Below are positions 27,065-36,505 of a DNA stretch of 64,000 bases, one piece after another. The stretch comes from Methylobacterium sp. W2. Lineage in GTDB: Bacteria; Pseudomonadota; Alphaproteobacteria; Rhizobiales; Beijerinckiaceae. The translations under genes and the position numbers were made by a program. Below the pieces are notes generated by a model. That model made no database searches and was not told the DNA's origin. It was given only the letters and a program-made list of their open reading frames with translations. Numbering within the stretch: the stretch's first letter is position 1; every line of letters starts with the position of its first letter. The stretch covers positions 1 through 64,000 of the forward strand of contig NZ_VMOA01000029.1 of the NCBI RefSeq assembly GCF_020662345.1. Reading direction: 5' to 3'.

Positions 27065-28222
27065 ATGAGCATCGCCTCCGCCCTCGGCCTGACATCCTCG
27101 AAAAAGGTCCGCTACGCCTTCGTCGCCCTCGGCGACATCACGCAGGAAGCGATGCTGCCCGGCGTGAAGCACACCGGCAATTCGGAGATCGTCGCCTTCG
27201 TCACCGGCGATCCGGAAAAGGCCCGCGGCGTCGGCGCACAATACGGCGTCACCGACACCTACGGCTACGAGGAGTTCGACGCGTTGCTGGCCTCGGGCAC
27301 GATCGAAGCGATGTATCTCGCCACGCCGAACTGGCGCCACGCCGAATTCGCGGTGCCGGCGCTAAAGGCCGGCATCCATGTCCTCGTGGAGAAGCCGCTG
27401 GAGATCTCGGCGGAGAAGTCGAGGGAGATCATCGCGGCGCAGAAGGCCTCCGGCGCCAAGCTCATGGTGGCCTACCGGCTGCATTTTGAGCCCTGCACCC
27501 TGGCGACCATCGATCTGATCCGGTCCGGCAAGCTCGGCGAGCTCCTGACCTTCTCCTCGACCTTCACCCAGATGGTCTCGCCCGAGAACCACCGGGCGAC
27601 GAGCGGCATCGAGGCGGGGCCGATCTTCGATATGGGTCCGTACCCGATCAACGCCGCCCGCTACATCTTCGGCGACGAGCCGACGGAGGTGGTCTCCGCC
27701 GTGGGCCTCCGCCACAAGGAAGCCGGCCTCGGCGATTTCGACGACACCGTCGCGGTGACGCTTCGCTTCCCGCGGAACCGCATCGCCCAGTTCGTGCTGT
27801 CCTATTACGGCAATACCCTCGACAGCTATTCGGTCGTCGGCACCGAGGGCAGCGTCGAGGTCAACCCGGCCTTCATGTACGGCAAGCCGCTGGAGCACAC
27901 GGTTACCATCGGCGAGGACAAGAGCCACGCCAGCTTCAAGAACACCGACCATTTCGGCGGCGAACTGAAATACTTCTCCGATTGCATCCTTCAGGACCGG
28001 GAGCCCGAGCCGGATGGCGAGGAAGGCCTCGCCGATCTCCGGGTGATCGAAGGCATCGTCCGCGCCCTGCAAACCGGGACGTCGCAGAGTCTCGAACCCT
28101 TCACCCGCACCAAGCGCATCGACACGAAGGCCCAGGAGCAGACGCTCTCGGCACAAAAGTCGCCGGAGCTCATCAACACGTCGAATCCCGGCAAGGGCAA
28201 GGACAAGGTTCCGCTGAACTAA
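27065..28222 (+). CDS. Gfo/Idh/MocA-family oxidoreductase
   Basis: The 385-residue protein has an N-terminal Rossmann fold beginning VRYAFVALGDITQEAMLPG and the conserved family lysine in VLVEKPLEIS, then the C-terminal alpha/beta domain (GGELKYFSDCILQDREPEPDGEEG). This family oxidises or reduces sugars and inositols with NAD(P); the closest resemblance in layout is to glucose-fructose oxidoreductase. The second glycine of the usual GxGxxG loop is replaced by ALGDI, which is common in this branch. It precedes the GH15 gene by 98 bases, suggesting linked sugar metabolism. Confidence 0.88.
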   Translation: MSIASALGLTSSKKVRYAFVALGDITQEAMLPGVKHTGNSEIVAFVTGDPEKARGVGAQYGVTDTYGYEEFDALLASGTIEAMYLATPNWRHAEFAVPALKAGIHVLVEKPLEISAEKSREIIAAQKASGAKLMVAYRLHFEPCTLATIDLIRSGKLGELLTFSSTFTQMVSPENHRATSGIEAGPIFDMGPYPINAARYIFGDEPTEVVSAVGLRHKEAGLGDFDDTVAVTLRFPRNRIAQFVLSYYGNTLDSYSVVGTEGSVEVNPAFMYGKPLEHTVTIGEDKSHASFKNTDHFGGELKYFSDCILQDREPEPDGEEGLADLRVIEGIVRALQTGTSQSLEPFTRTKRIDTKAQEQTLSAQKSPELINTSNPGKGKDKVPLN

Positions 28223-28237
28223 GCAGGTTTCTCACAG

Positions 28238-28267
28238 GTGGACTTCGGTTCTGCACACAGAACCCAC
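28238..28267. promoter_or_regulatory. Hairpin between oxidoreductase and GH15 genes
   Basis: GGTTCTG/CAGAACC form a perfect 7-bp stem around CACA (28247-28264), with a further GTG/CAC extension across a bulge. It lies just after the oxidoreductase stop and could reduce read-through or stabilise the message; no T-run follows. Confidence 0.4.
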
Positions 28268-28320
28268 TTAGCCCGGCCGCTTCGAGACCGTTCCCGTCCC
28301 TCGCTCCACAAGTCTCCGCG

Positions 28321-30165
28321 ATGAATGACCGAGCCCAGGCGGGCGCCGACCTCACCGTCGATGCCCGGCACATCGACCCGGACGGCAGGGAGTATCCGAT
28401 CCAGGATTACGCGCCGCTCGGCGACGGCCGTTCCGTCGTCCTCGTCGGCCCGGACGGTGCGGTGGCGTGGTGGTGCGTCCCCGAGATGGATTCGCCGCCC
28501 CTGTTTGACCGGCTTCTGGAGCCGGAGGGCGGCGGCTATTTCCAGCTCTGCCCCGAAGACGCGTTCACGATGGAGCGGCGCTACCGCACCGACAGCAACG
28601 TCCTCGAGACGACTTTCACCACCGGGTCGGGCACGGCGCGGCTGACCGAATCCCTCAACAGCAGCCGCGCCGGCCGCCTGCCCTGGTGCGAACTGGCGCG
28701 ACGGCTGGAGGGTGTCTCGGGCACAGTGACGTTCCGGATCCGCGCCGTCTTCGGCACGCGCGGCGATTCCCTCTCGCCCTGGCTCCAGCCGAATCCCAAC
28801 GGCTGCGTCTTCCATGTGGGACCGGTCCTCGGGGTGGTCCGCTTTAGCGACAACATCCGCGTCCTCGAGGAGGAGGACCGCACCGTCTCCGCGACGGTGA
28901 CGCTGGGGGAGGGGGAGCGCGCGCTGGTGGCGCTTCTGGCCGGCGAGAACGAGCCCCTGGGCATCCCCACCATCGCGGAGATCGACGAGCGCATCGATGT
29001 CAGCGACGACGCTTGGCGGCACTGGGCGGAGGGGCTGCATTACGACGGCCCGCACCGCTCCGAGGTGCGGCGCAGCGGCCTCGCCCTGAAGCTGCTACTC
29101 TACTCGCCGACCGGCGCCATCGCGGCGGCCGCCACCACCTCCCTGCCCGAGCGGATCGGTGGGCCGAAGAACTACGATTACCGCTATGCCTGGATTCGCG
29201 ACGCCGGATACACCGTCAACGCCTTCCTCCGCGTCGGCGCGATGCCGGAGGCGAAGGCCGCCTTCTCCTGGCTGATGAAGCATCTCGGCGCGCATGGGGC
29301 GCAGGTCTTCTACACCCTGCGCGGGGGCAAGGTGCCGGAGGAGACCTCCCTCGACTTGGCCGGCTATCGCGGGTCGCGCCCGGTCCGGGTCGGCAACGCG
29401 GCGGCCCGCCAGCACCAGCACGGGATCTACGGCGACATCTTCGAGACCGCGACCCTGTTCGTCGCCGACGGCAACATCCTCGACCAGAAGAGCGCGACGG
29501 TTCTGGCGGATCTCGCCGACGAATGCGCAGACCGCTGGCGCCAGAAGGATGCCGGCATCTGGGAACTCGAAGTCCCGCAGCATTACACGATGTCGAAGAT
29601 CAGCGCTTGGCAGGCGCTGGCCCGCGCCGTCGAACTGGCGGAGGCCGGCCATATCGCGGCCACCTGCGTACCGCGTTGGTCGCGGGAGCGGGACCGAATC
29701 CAGGCCTGGATCGAGGAGCATTGCTGGTCGGAGACGCGCCAAGCCTATACGTTCTATCCCGGCACCGACCGCCTCGACGCCTCCCTCACCCTGGCGGTCC
29801 GGTTCGGCTTCGACGGGCGCGACCGCCTGTCCTCCACCCTCGATGCGATCCGTGAGGAGCTCGGGCGCGGCCCGCTCCTCTATCGCTATTCGGGGGCCGA
29901 GAAGGAGGAGGGCGCCTTCATCGCCTGCTCGTTCTGGCTGGTGGAGGCCCTGGCCGAACTCGGAAGGCAGGACGAGGCCGAGGCGGTCTTCACCGGCACG
30001 CTCCACGCCGTCACCAGGGGCGTCGGCGTGATGAGCGAGATGGTCGATCCCGACACCGGCGACCATCTCGGCAACACACCGCAGGGCCTGAGCCATCTCG
30101 CCCTGCTTCACGCGGCCTGCTCCCTGCGCGGCGACCGCGAACGCGATCTGAAAGCGGCCCGATGA
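28321..30165 (+). CDS. GH15-family glucoamylase/trehalase-like enzyme
   Basis: The 614-residue protein has an N-terminal beta-sandwich (about 20-240) and the (alpha/alpha)6 barrel of family GH15. Visible motifs are GGPKNYDYRYAWIRDAGYTV around the first catalytic region, QHGIYGDIFETA, and EEGAFIACSFWLVEALAEL near the second acid. Bacterial family members cleave glucose from starch-like chains, or are acid trehalases. No signal peptide is seen, so it is probably cytoplasmic. Its stop overlaps the MFS start by ATGA, so the two are translationally coupled. Confidence 0.9.
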   Translation: MNDRAQAGADLTVDARHIDPDGREYPIQDYAPLGDGRSVVLVGPDGAVAWWCVPEMDSPPLFDRLLEPEGGGYFQLCPEDAFTMERRYRTDSNVLETTFTTGSGTARLTESLNSSRAGRLPWCELARRLEGVSGTVTFRIRAVFGTRGDSLSPWLQPNPNGCVFHVGPVLGVVRFSDNIRVLEEEDRTVSATVTLGEGERALVALLAGENEPLGIPTIAEIDERIDVSDDAWRHWAEGLHYDGPHRSEVRRSGLALKLLLYSPTGAIAAAATTSLPERIGGPKNYDYRYAWIRDAGYTVNAFLRVGAMPEAKAAFSWLMKHLGAHGAQVFYTLRGGKVPEETSLDLAGYRGSRPVRVGNAAARQHQHGIYGDIFETATLFVADGNILDQKSATVLADLADECADRWRQKDAGIWELEVPQHYTMSKISAWQALARAVELAEAGHIAATCVPRWSRERDRIQAWIEEHCWSETRQAYTFYPGTDRLDASLTLAVRFGFDGRDRLSSTLDAIREELGRGPLLYRYSGAEKEEGAFIACSFWLVEALAELGRQDEAEAVFTGTLHAVTRGVGVMSEMVDPDTGDHLGNTPQGLSHLALLHAACSLRGDRERDLKAAR

Positions 30166-31400
30166 CCGGCACCACCCTCGACACCCGTTCCGGCGCTCTC
30201 AGCCTGCCGGACGCGGCCCCCAGCCGGCATCCCGGCCTCGTCCTCACCGCCCTGGCTATGGGCGGCTTTGCCATCGGCACCACCGAATTTGCCACGATGA
30301 GCCTGCTTCCGGCCTTCGCGCCCGATCTCGGCATCGACGCGCCGACGGCCGGCCACGTCATCAGCGCCTATGCCCTCGGTGTCGTGGTCGGGGCGCCGGT
30401 CATCGCGGTGCTCGCGGCGACCATGGCCCGCAGGACGCTCCTCGTCGGGCTGATGGTGCTGTTCGCGCTCGGCAACATCCTGTCGGCCCTGGCCCCGAAC
30501 TATCACGGGATGCTGCTGTTCCGGTTCCTGGCGGGCCTGCCGCACGGCGCCTATTTCGGTGTCGCCGCCCTCGTCGCCGCCTCCCTCGTCCCGCGGGAGC
30601 GGCGGACCCAGGCGGTCTCGCGGGTGATCCTGGGTCTCACCCTCGCGACGGTGGCGGGCGTGCCCCTCGCCAATGGGATCGGCCAGCTCGTGGGCTGGCG
30701 CTGGAGCTTCGGGCTCGTCGCCGTCCTGGCGCTGCTGACGGCGGTGGCGGTGCGGATCCTGGCGCCCCTCGGACGTCCGGCGTCGGGCGCCAGTGCGCTC
30801 CGCGAACTCGGGGCGCTGCGGCGCGGGCAGGTCTGGCTCACCCTCGCCATCGGCGCCATCGGCTTTGGCGGCCTGTTCTCGGTCTACACCTATCTCGCCT
30901 CGACCCTGATCGAGGTCACCCATGCCGCGCCGGTGGCGATCCCCCTGGTCCTCGCCGTGTTTGGCCTTGGCCTTACCGCGGGCAACCTCGTCTGCGCCTG
31001 GGCCGCCGACCGCGCCCTGATGCCGGCGGCCGGGCTGACCCTGGTCTGGGCGGCGGCGGCCCTGGCCCTCTACCCGTTCGCGGTGGGCAGCGTCTGGACC
31101 CTGGCGCCGGTGGTGTTCCTCATCGGCTGCGGCGGCGGCCTCGCCACCATCCTGCAGACCCGGCTGATGGATGTGGCCGAGGATGCCCAGACCCTGGCGG
31201 CCGCGCTCAACCACTCGGCCTTCAACTTCGCCAACGCCCTCGGCCCCTGGCTCGCCGGCCTCGCCCTCACCGCGGGTTTCGGCCTGCCCTCCACCGGCTG
31301 GGTCGGCGTCGCCCTGGCGCTCGGTGGCTTGGCGCTGTGGGCGGTCTCCGCCTTGCTTGAGCGGCCCCGCGCCGCCTCGCCGACACTCCGGGGACAGTGA
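30162..31400 (+). CDS. MFS transporter (AraJ/DHA1-like exporter)
   Basis: The 412-residue, twelve-span protein has the motifs of the DHA1 drug/sugar exporter group: TEFATMSLLPAFAPDLGI in span 1 and RFLAGLPHGAYFGVAALVAA in span 4. It resembles the sugar-efflux AraJ/YdhP branch. Coupling to the GH15 gene by a four-base overlap suggests it exports the enzyme's product or a related sugar, but this is inference. Confidence 0.9.
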   Translation: MTGTTLDTRSGALSLPDAAPSRHPGLVLTALAMGGFAIGTTEFATMSLLPAFAPDLGIDAPTAGHVISAYALGVVVGAPVIAVLAATMARRTLLVGLMVLFALGNILSALAPNYHGMLLFRFLAGLPHGAYFGVAALVAASLVPRERRTQAVSRVILGLTLATVAGVPLANGIGQLVGWRWSFGLVAVLALLTAVAVRILAPLGRPASGASALRELGALRRGQVWLTLAIGAIGFGGLFSVYTYLASTLIEVTHAAPVAIPLVLAVFGLGLTAGNLVCAWAADRALMPAAGLTLVWAAAALALYPFAVGSVWTLAPVVFLIGCGGGLATILQTRLMDVAEDAQTLAAALNHSAFNFANALGPWLAGLALTAGFGLPSTGWVGVALALGGLALWAVSALLERPRAASPTLRGQ

Positions 31401-31417
31401 GCGGCGGGCCGCGCCGC

Positions 31418-31651
31418 CTACGACGTCAGCGGCTGGATATCGAGCTGCATGCCCCGGCCCCTGAGAACGCGGACGAGGCGGTCTTCGAGTTCGTCATCGA
31501 GCCCGTTCACCTGCATGTGCAGGCGGCTTCCTTTCGCCGTGCCCGTCACCCAGAGACGATAGACCAGGCCCTCTTCGCGCAACTGCGTCAGAAGCCGCTC
31601 GGACCCGATCCGGTTGGCTTCGTCGTTCATTGCGATGAGGCTCGTGTCCAT
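31418..31651 (-). CDS. Conserved-looking small acidic protein, unknown
   Basis: The ATG at 31651 is preceded by GGGAGA at normal spacing and opens a 77-residue protein rich in leucine and charged residues (ERLLTQLREEGLVYRLWVTG, DDELEDRLVRVLRGRGMQL). It looks like a small folded cytoplasmic alpha/beta domain. No family is recognised. It converges on the MFS gene. Confidence 0.6.
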   Translation of the reverse strand: MDTSLIAMNDEANRIGSERLLTQLREEGLVYRLWVTGTAKGSRLHMQVNGLDDELEDRLVRVLRGRGMQLDIQPLTS

Positions 31652-32027
31652 TCCGATCTCCCTTTACGACTAGGACAACGTCCCAGGGCTCTGTTTCGTC
31701 CTGATGTCTCGGGTCCCTTCTTCGAACGAGGATAACGATCGGGACACGGCGTGCCTGTGGTCATCGAGGGAACGAATGTTTCGCGCGTCCATCCGACGCC
31801 GGTCGACGGAGCCTAGCAATCGGCGGACCGGCACTGTCTCGCCCGACATAGGCACGACCATGCAGGGTGCCCGAGGGACCCGAGGCGCGCTCGCCGGCGG
31901 CATGCGCAGGTTTCCGCCCTGCGGAAGCTGCCTTAATCGTTCTTCAGCATAGAAATTTACTGTCGTTTATCGCCCCCGGCTCGATAAGCTCTACCGACGG
32001 AGCCGACGCGGCACCTGGAGGCACGAG
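31652..32027. other. Intergenic region between diverging small genes
   Basis: This gap of about 375 bases includes an AT-containing TTCTTCAGCATAGAAATTTACTG stretch (about 31939-31962) that may carry a promoter for the secreted small protein. No convincing coding sequence or RNA is seen. Confidence 0.4.
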
Positions 32028-32315
32028 ATGAAGTTCGGATACGCTATCCTGCTGGGACTCTTCGCGGCCTCCCCGGCCGCCGAGGCGCTGGCCCAGAGCC
32101 CGCGCGACGTGCCGATCACCCAGGATCTGCGCCGCGAGGAGCGCATCGAGCGCCGCCTCGACCGGGACATGCCGCCGCCGGTGGACCCCAACGTGTCACC
32201 GGACAATCCGGACGGCGTCGTCGGTTTCGACGGTCCGCCCGGCATGTTCGAGAACGGTGTCGAGAACGGCAGCCCGATCCCCTCCGGATCACCCGCAGAC
32301 GCCGACGACGATTGA
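32028..32315 (+). CDS. Small secreted acidic protein, unknown
   Basis: The ATG at 32028 follows a GGAG site by about seven bases. The 95-residue product has a signal peptide (MKFGYAILLGLFAASPAAEALA, cleavage near EALA-QSP), a mixed-charge helix and a proline/glycine/aspartate-rich acidic tail (SPDNPDGVVGFDGPPG, ADADDD). It appears to be an exported, partly disordered protein. No family is recognised. Confidence 0.65.
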   Translation: MKFGYAILLGLFAASPAAEALAQSPRDVPITQDLRREERIERRLDRDMPPPVDPNVSPDNPDGVVGFDGPPGMFENGVENGSPIPSGSPADADDD

Positions 32316-32753
32316 GCATCGCAGCGGCATCCCCTTTCGCGGGGGCGTGCGCTCGTCACGGTCCGTGCCGTCCCGTTCGAACAGCTGTGCCCCTACGCCA
32401 GAGCGCTCAACATGAGGCCCGACGGACTGTCTCTCCTTCCAGGAGAGGCAGTCCGAGCGGCCCGCGAGATGTGTAAATATCGTAGGCCTCGAACGCCCGG
32501 GAAAATTGGGGGCGGTCCGACCGCTTTCGGTTGCGTGATCTCGTCACGACGATGCCGCCCGCAGGGACCGACCTGAACGGCCCTTTCTGGGCCGCTGCGC
32601 ACCTGCCGTCCCGAGCCAGGAACGGAGAAGGCGAAGCCAGCGCCGCGGGTCGGAGGATGACGCGGGTGTGAGGGAGCAAATCGCTACCAAACGGCTTGTC
32701 CCCCCGGCGATGCGACCGGCATCGCCGATGTTCAGGGATCGATCAGGACTTGC
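32316..32753. other. Intergenic region with repeat remnant
   Basis: About 440 bases without a gene. A palindrome remnant at 32426-32454 is listed separately. GC-rich segments and a GTGTAAATATCG stretch follow, with no clear ORF, so promoter or non-coding RNA cannot be decided. Confidence 0.45.
32426..32454. repeat. Palindrome related to the intergenic repeat family
   Basis: GACTGTCTCTCCTT and CCAGGAGAGGCAGTC form an inverted pair (with small mismatches) that shares the CTCTCCTTCCAGGAGAGG core with the elements near 3.2, 3.6 and 48.2 kb. The match is shorter, so it looks like a degraded copy. Confidence 0.6.
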
Positions 32754-33731
32754 ATGGCCGAGGATGTGACGTCGACGGGCTACGAGTGGACGCTGGCGAG
32801 CTTTACCGACACCATCCATCGCGGCGGTGTCGCCCTATGGGCTTGGTCGCCCACGCGTAGGCTGGCCCAGCTCGACGGGCTCTGCCGCGAGTTCTGGGGT
32901 ACGTCCGAGTCCGTCGTTCCCATCGACGACCTGTTCGAGCGCGTGAACGCGGAGGACCGCAGCGCGATGATGCGCGAGTGGGCGGCGAGCGAGGCGGATT
33001 CGCATCCCTACAGCTTCGACTTCCGCATCGGCGACGGCCCTCACGCACGCTGGGTCTCCGCCCGCGGGGTGGGTGGGGAGGCCGGCAAGGTCGGCGAGTG
33101 GGTCCAGGCCATCTTTCTCGACGTCACCCGGCAGAAGCGCGCCGAGGAGGCCGAGCACCTCCTGACGGCGGAGCTCGCCCACCGCGTCTCGAACATGTTT
33201 TCCGTCGCCCGGGCGCTGACCGCCATCGTCGCCCGGGGCGCCACGTCGACCCCGCACTTCGCCGAGGACCTGTCGCAACGCTTCGGCGTGCTGCACGAGG
33301 CGACCACCCTCGCGACGCGGGCACAGGCCGGGGACCACGGCAAAGTCAGGTTGCGGACGCTGGCCGAGCGGATCCTGTCCCCCTATCTCGACGGCGGCAA
33401 CATCGCGATCGTCGTCGAGGAGGCCGCCGTGGCGCCTCCCGACAAGGTCAACGACTACGCCATGATCCTGCACGAACTCGCCACCAACTCCGCCAAGTAC
33501 GGCGCCCTGTCGGGAGGCGGCACGCTGACGGTGACGGGTCGCGTGTCTGACGGGACGCTGACGCTCGATTGGCAGGAGACCTCGGCATCCTCGGGGACGG
33601 TCGCGTCCGATGGTGGCGGGTTCGGATCCCGGCTGTTGAAACAGACGATCGAGCGCAGCCTCGGCGGCCGCTTCACCCGCCGGATCGACGAGGCCGGTCT
33701 CAGCTTCGCGATGCACGTCCCGGTCGCCTGA
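32754..33731 (+). CDS. PAS-domain HWE-type histidine kinase
   Basis: The 325-residue soluble protein has an N-terminal PAS domain (residues about 20-125) and a C-terminal HWE-class kinase domain beginning ELAHRVSNMFSVARALTAIV (His in the first block), with the distinctive HELATNSAKYGALS N-box. HWE kinases are common in Rhizobiales and feed general stress and light-response pathways. The ligand or cofactor is unknown, and no cognate regulator is adjacent. Confidence 0.85.
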   Translation: MAEDVTSTGYEWTLASFTDTIHRGGVALWAWSPTRRLAQLDGLCREFWGTSESVVPIDDLFERVNAEDRSAMMREWAASEADSHPYSFDFRIGDGPHARWVSARGVGGEAGKVGEWVQAIFLDVTRQKRAEEAEHLLTAELAHRVSNMFSVARALTAIVARGATSTPHFAEDLSQRFGVLHEATTLATRAQAGDHGKVRLRTLAERILSPYLDGGNIAIVVEEAAVAPPDKVNDYAMILHELATNSAKYGALSGGGTLTVTGRVSDGTLTLDWQETSASSGTVASDGGGFGSRLLKQTIERSLGGRFTRRIDEAGLSFAMHVPVA

Positions 33732-33775
33732 GCGACCATCCGTCCCTCCTCACCTCACCGACCAGGAAACCGGAC

Positions 33776-34411
33776 ATGGCCCACGTCCTCGTCATCGGCG
33801 CCAGCCAGGGCATCGGCCTGGAAACCGTGAAGGCGGCCCTGGCGGCCGGCCATCGCGTGCGGGCCTTCGCCCGGTCCGCCGCGACCCTGTCGCTGTCGGG
33901 CCAGGGGCTGGAACGCTTCCCCGGCGACGCCCTGAACGCCGCCGACGTCGCGTCTGCCCTGGAGGGCATCGACGTCGTGGTGCAGGCGCTGGGTGTGCCG
34001 GCAAAGTCCCTGCTCGGGCCGGTGACCCTGTTCTCGGCCGCGACCAACGTGCTGGTGCCGGCCATGGAGACAGCCGGCGTAAGGCGCATCCTCTCCGTCA
34101 CGGGCTTTGGCACCGGCGACAGCCGTGACGCCATCGGCCTGCTGCAACGCATCCCCTTCCGCCTGGTGTTCGGGCGGGCCTACGACGACAAGGACGCCCA
34201 GGAGATGCGGATCCGCCGAAGCGGCCTGGACTGGACCTTCGTCCGGCCCGGCGTCCTGACGCCCGGCTCGGCCACGGGACGCTACAAGATCCTGACGGAG
34301 CCCGCATCCTGGCGGAACGGCCTGATCTCCCGGGCCGACGTGGCGCATTTCATCGCCGGCGAGATTGACGGGCGATCCTACGAACGCAAGGCCGTCGTCC
34401 TCATCGGCTAG
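33776..34411 (+). CDS. NAD(P)-binding SDR-family oxidoreductase
   Basis: The ATG at 33776 follows AGGAAA and gives a 211-residue Rossmann protein starting HVLVIGASQGIGLETVKAALA. It resembles atypical SDR/NmrA-like proteins (SGLDWTFVRPGVLTPG, SRADVAHFIAGEID). These act as reductases or redox sensors; the substrate is not deducible. It follows the HWE kinase by 44 bases, possibly in one operon. Confidence 0.82.
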   Translation: MAHVLVIGASQGIGLETVKAALAAGHRVRAFARSAATLSLSGQGLERFPGDALNAADVASALEGIDVVVQALGVPAKSLLGPVTLFSAATNVLVPAMETAGVRRILSVTGFGTGDSRDAIGLLQRIPFRLVFGRAYDDKDAQEMRIRRSGLDWTFVRPGVLTPGSATGRYKILTEPASWRNGLISRADVAHFIAGEIDGRSYERKAVVLIG

Positions 34412-34931
34412 AGCGCGCTCCGACGAAGGGGATGCCGGTTTGGGGGGGAAAAGCGCGACGCAGCAAGGGTCTGGTGGCTAAAAATTGACCGATGGTACCC
34501 GCCCTGAGCGTCGGAGATGGAGGGGGAGCAGTGTCTGCTTCGAGCTGGGAGTTTGCAGAAGCAGACACAGCCGTCGCGCCCGCATTCGCCCCCTAGCAGG
34601 CCCTGGCAAGGGCCGCTTTCAGGCAACTTAACGGGAGAGATACTACGACCGAGTTCGGTCGGAACACGTCCGTCTGCACTACGACTGCAAAACTAATGAC
34701 GGTCTGCGCGATGGCGGCTCGGACGGCACTGTTTCGATATCGTGAACGGGATCCGGTATTTGTCTACGCGCCGAATCGTCAGGTTGAGGACAACCTGTGT
34801 ACATTCGATCTAGAATGAGACTTAGGTCTCGCGCTCGCGTAAGGAGATCACGTCCCGTAGCCGGATTTTTACCGTCAACAGGTAAATGACATCCTCTTTA
34901 CGGGCTGATCGACGCAATAGTAATCGGTTCT
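34412..34931. other. Intergenic region, mixed composition
   Basis: This gap of about 520 bases is less GC-rich than its surroundings in its 3' part. A short AGGTTG/CAACCT hairpin lies at 34781-34796. A cysteine-rich minus-strand reading in its first part is unlikely to be coding and may be a decayed mobile-element end, but I could not confirm this. Confidence 0.4.
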
Positions 34932-36329
34932 GTGGCTCGCTACACGAACCGGACAATGATGCCGCCTTGCAATCCCGTCCGTGAACGATCTGGTTCCTTA
35001 TCCCTCGCGCTTCTGCTCGCCGGGATCCAACTGCTTGCCTTCAGCGAGCGGTTTCTCCTCACCGTGGTGGCACAACCGCTCAAACTCGAGCTTTCCTTAA
35101 CGGATGCGCAACTCGGCTTTCTTCAGGGCTCGGCCTTCGTCCTGCTGCACGCCCTCAGCATGCCGTTTTGTGGCCGGATCGCCGACCGCGGGCATCGCCG
35201 TGCGCTGCTCATCGGAGGCATCGTTCTGTGGAGTGTGGCCGGCATCGCATTCGCGCTCGCGGGATCCTTCGCGCTCATGGTGGCCGCACGCATGGTGCTG
35301 GGGCTCGGACAGGCGGTGGTCGCGCCCGCCGCGCTCTCGCTGCTGGCCTACCGCCTTCCGCCCCACCATATGGGGCGGGGCCTGTCCTGGCTCACCGCCA
35401 GCACGAGCCTGGGGCGAAGCCTCGCCCTGCTCGGAGGGGGTGCGGTCCTGGCGCTGCTGACCGCCGCCGGAGGCCTGGACCTGCCGGGCGCCGGCCAGCT
35501 GTCGCCGTGGCGGGCCCTGCTCATCCTGTCCTGCCTCCCCAACCTTCTCGCCCTCGTGGCCGCCCTGTGCATCGCCGAGCCCCCGGCCCGAAGGCACGCC
35601 GGCACGCCGCGCGACGGTCGGGCGTGGGCCTGGATCTGGCGCCATCGCGCCGTCTACCTCGCGCTCTTCGTGGCCGCGGCCTGCGCGGCCCTCGTACCAC
35701 AGAGCCTCGGGGCCTGGGCACCGACGTTCTACGTGCGCGTCCACGGGTTGACGCCTGCCGAAAGCGGCGTGCGCCTCGGCTTGCTAAGCATGCTGATCGC
35801 ACCTTTGGGCCACCTCGTGGGTGGATGGCTCCTCGACAGGGCCCGCGCGTTCGGCCGGCGGATCACCGCCGCACGAATGCTCTTGGCCGGATTGCTCCTG
35901 GTGCCCCCCTGCACCGCGGCGATGACGCTGGCCCCGACCCTGCCGCTCTCGCTCGTAGGCTTCGGCGCCCTGGCAGCGACGCTGGGTTTCACGGGTCCGG
36001 CTTACGTAGCCTGCCTCCAGTTCCTGACGCCGGCCTCCATGCGCGGGTTCGTGAGCGGGGTGTTCATCGCGGGGGTGGCACTGACAGCGATCGGCGTGGG
36101 ACCGTTCCTGATCGGACTCCTCAACGATCGCGTGTTCGGGCAGGCGGGAGTCGGGTCGACCATGCTGGCGGTCTTCGTCGTGGTGGCCCTGCTCGGTGCG
36201 GCGCTCGCCCTTGCGCTGGTCAGGTCCATCCGCGCGCAGCCGCGACCGGCGGTCGGCGCGGCGGGGCTCGGACGGACCTCAAGCCCATACCGGCCCGCGT
36301 CGGAAGCGGCGCATTCTCCACGCTTGTAA
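34932..36329 (+). CDS. MFS transporter (spinster-like)
   Basis: The 465-residue, twelve-span protein shows the MFS signature DRGHRRALLIGG after span 2 and RMVLGLGQAVVAPAALSLLA in span 4. The pattern resembles the spinster/hexuronate-type branch, but the substrate is unclear. The GTG at 34932 is given; ATG codons at 34956 and 34959 are equally possible starts. The AraC-type gene 175 bases downstream on the same strand may control it. Confidence 0.82.
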   Translation: MARYTNRTMMPPCNPVRERSGSLSLALLLAGIQLLAFSERFLLTVVAQPLKLELSLTDAQLGFLQGSAFVLLHALSMPFCGRIADRGHRRALLIGGIVLWSVAGIAFALAGSFALMVAARMVLGLGQAVVAPAALSLLAYRLPPHHMGRGLSWLTASTSLGRSLALLGGGAVLALLTAAGGLDLPGAGQLSPWRALLILSCLPNLLALVAALCIAEPPARRHAGTPRDGRAWAWIWRHRAVYLALFVAAACAALVPQSLGAWAPTFYVRVHGLTPAESGVRLGLLSMLIAPLGHLVGGWLLDRARAFGRRITAARMLLAGLLLVPPCTAAMTLAPTLPLSLVGFGALAATLGFTGPAYVACLQFLTPASMRGFVSGVFIAGVALTAIGVGPFLIGLLNDRVFGQAGVGSTMLAVFVVVALLGAALALALVRSIRAQPRPAVGAAGLGRTSSPYRPASEAAHSPRL

Positions 36330-36505
36330 GCTCCAACATAATTTTAAGCACCAAAGCGGAGTGTGCTTCCGAACTTTGACGGCCGAAGCTTAGCAGCAAC
36401 TGATTCTCATTGAGGAAGACATGTAGGCGCTTTATTTAACGCCTTTAAGGCCTCGGTTCGTATTCCGATTGGACGTCCGGTCCTCGATCAGGGATTTAGC
36501 GTTTC

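Noticed and set aside
34408..34626. 72-residue cysteine-rich minus-strand frame
   Set aside because: No start context and no family pattern; kept only as a possible remnant of an insertion sequence end.
36400..36425. TGATTCTCATTGAG sequence resembling a Fur half-site
   Set aside because: Only a half-site match near the MFS/AraC pair; insufficient for an iron-regulation claim.
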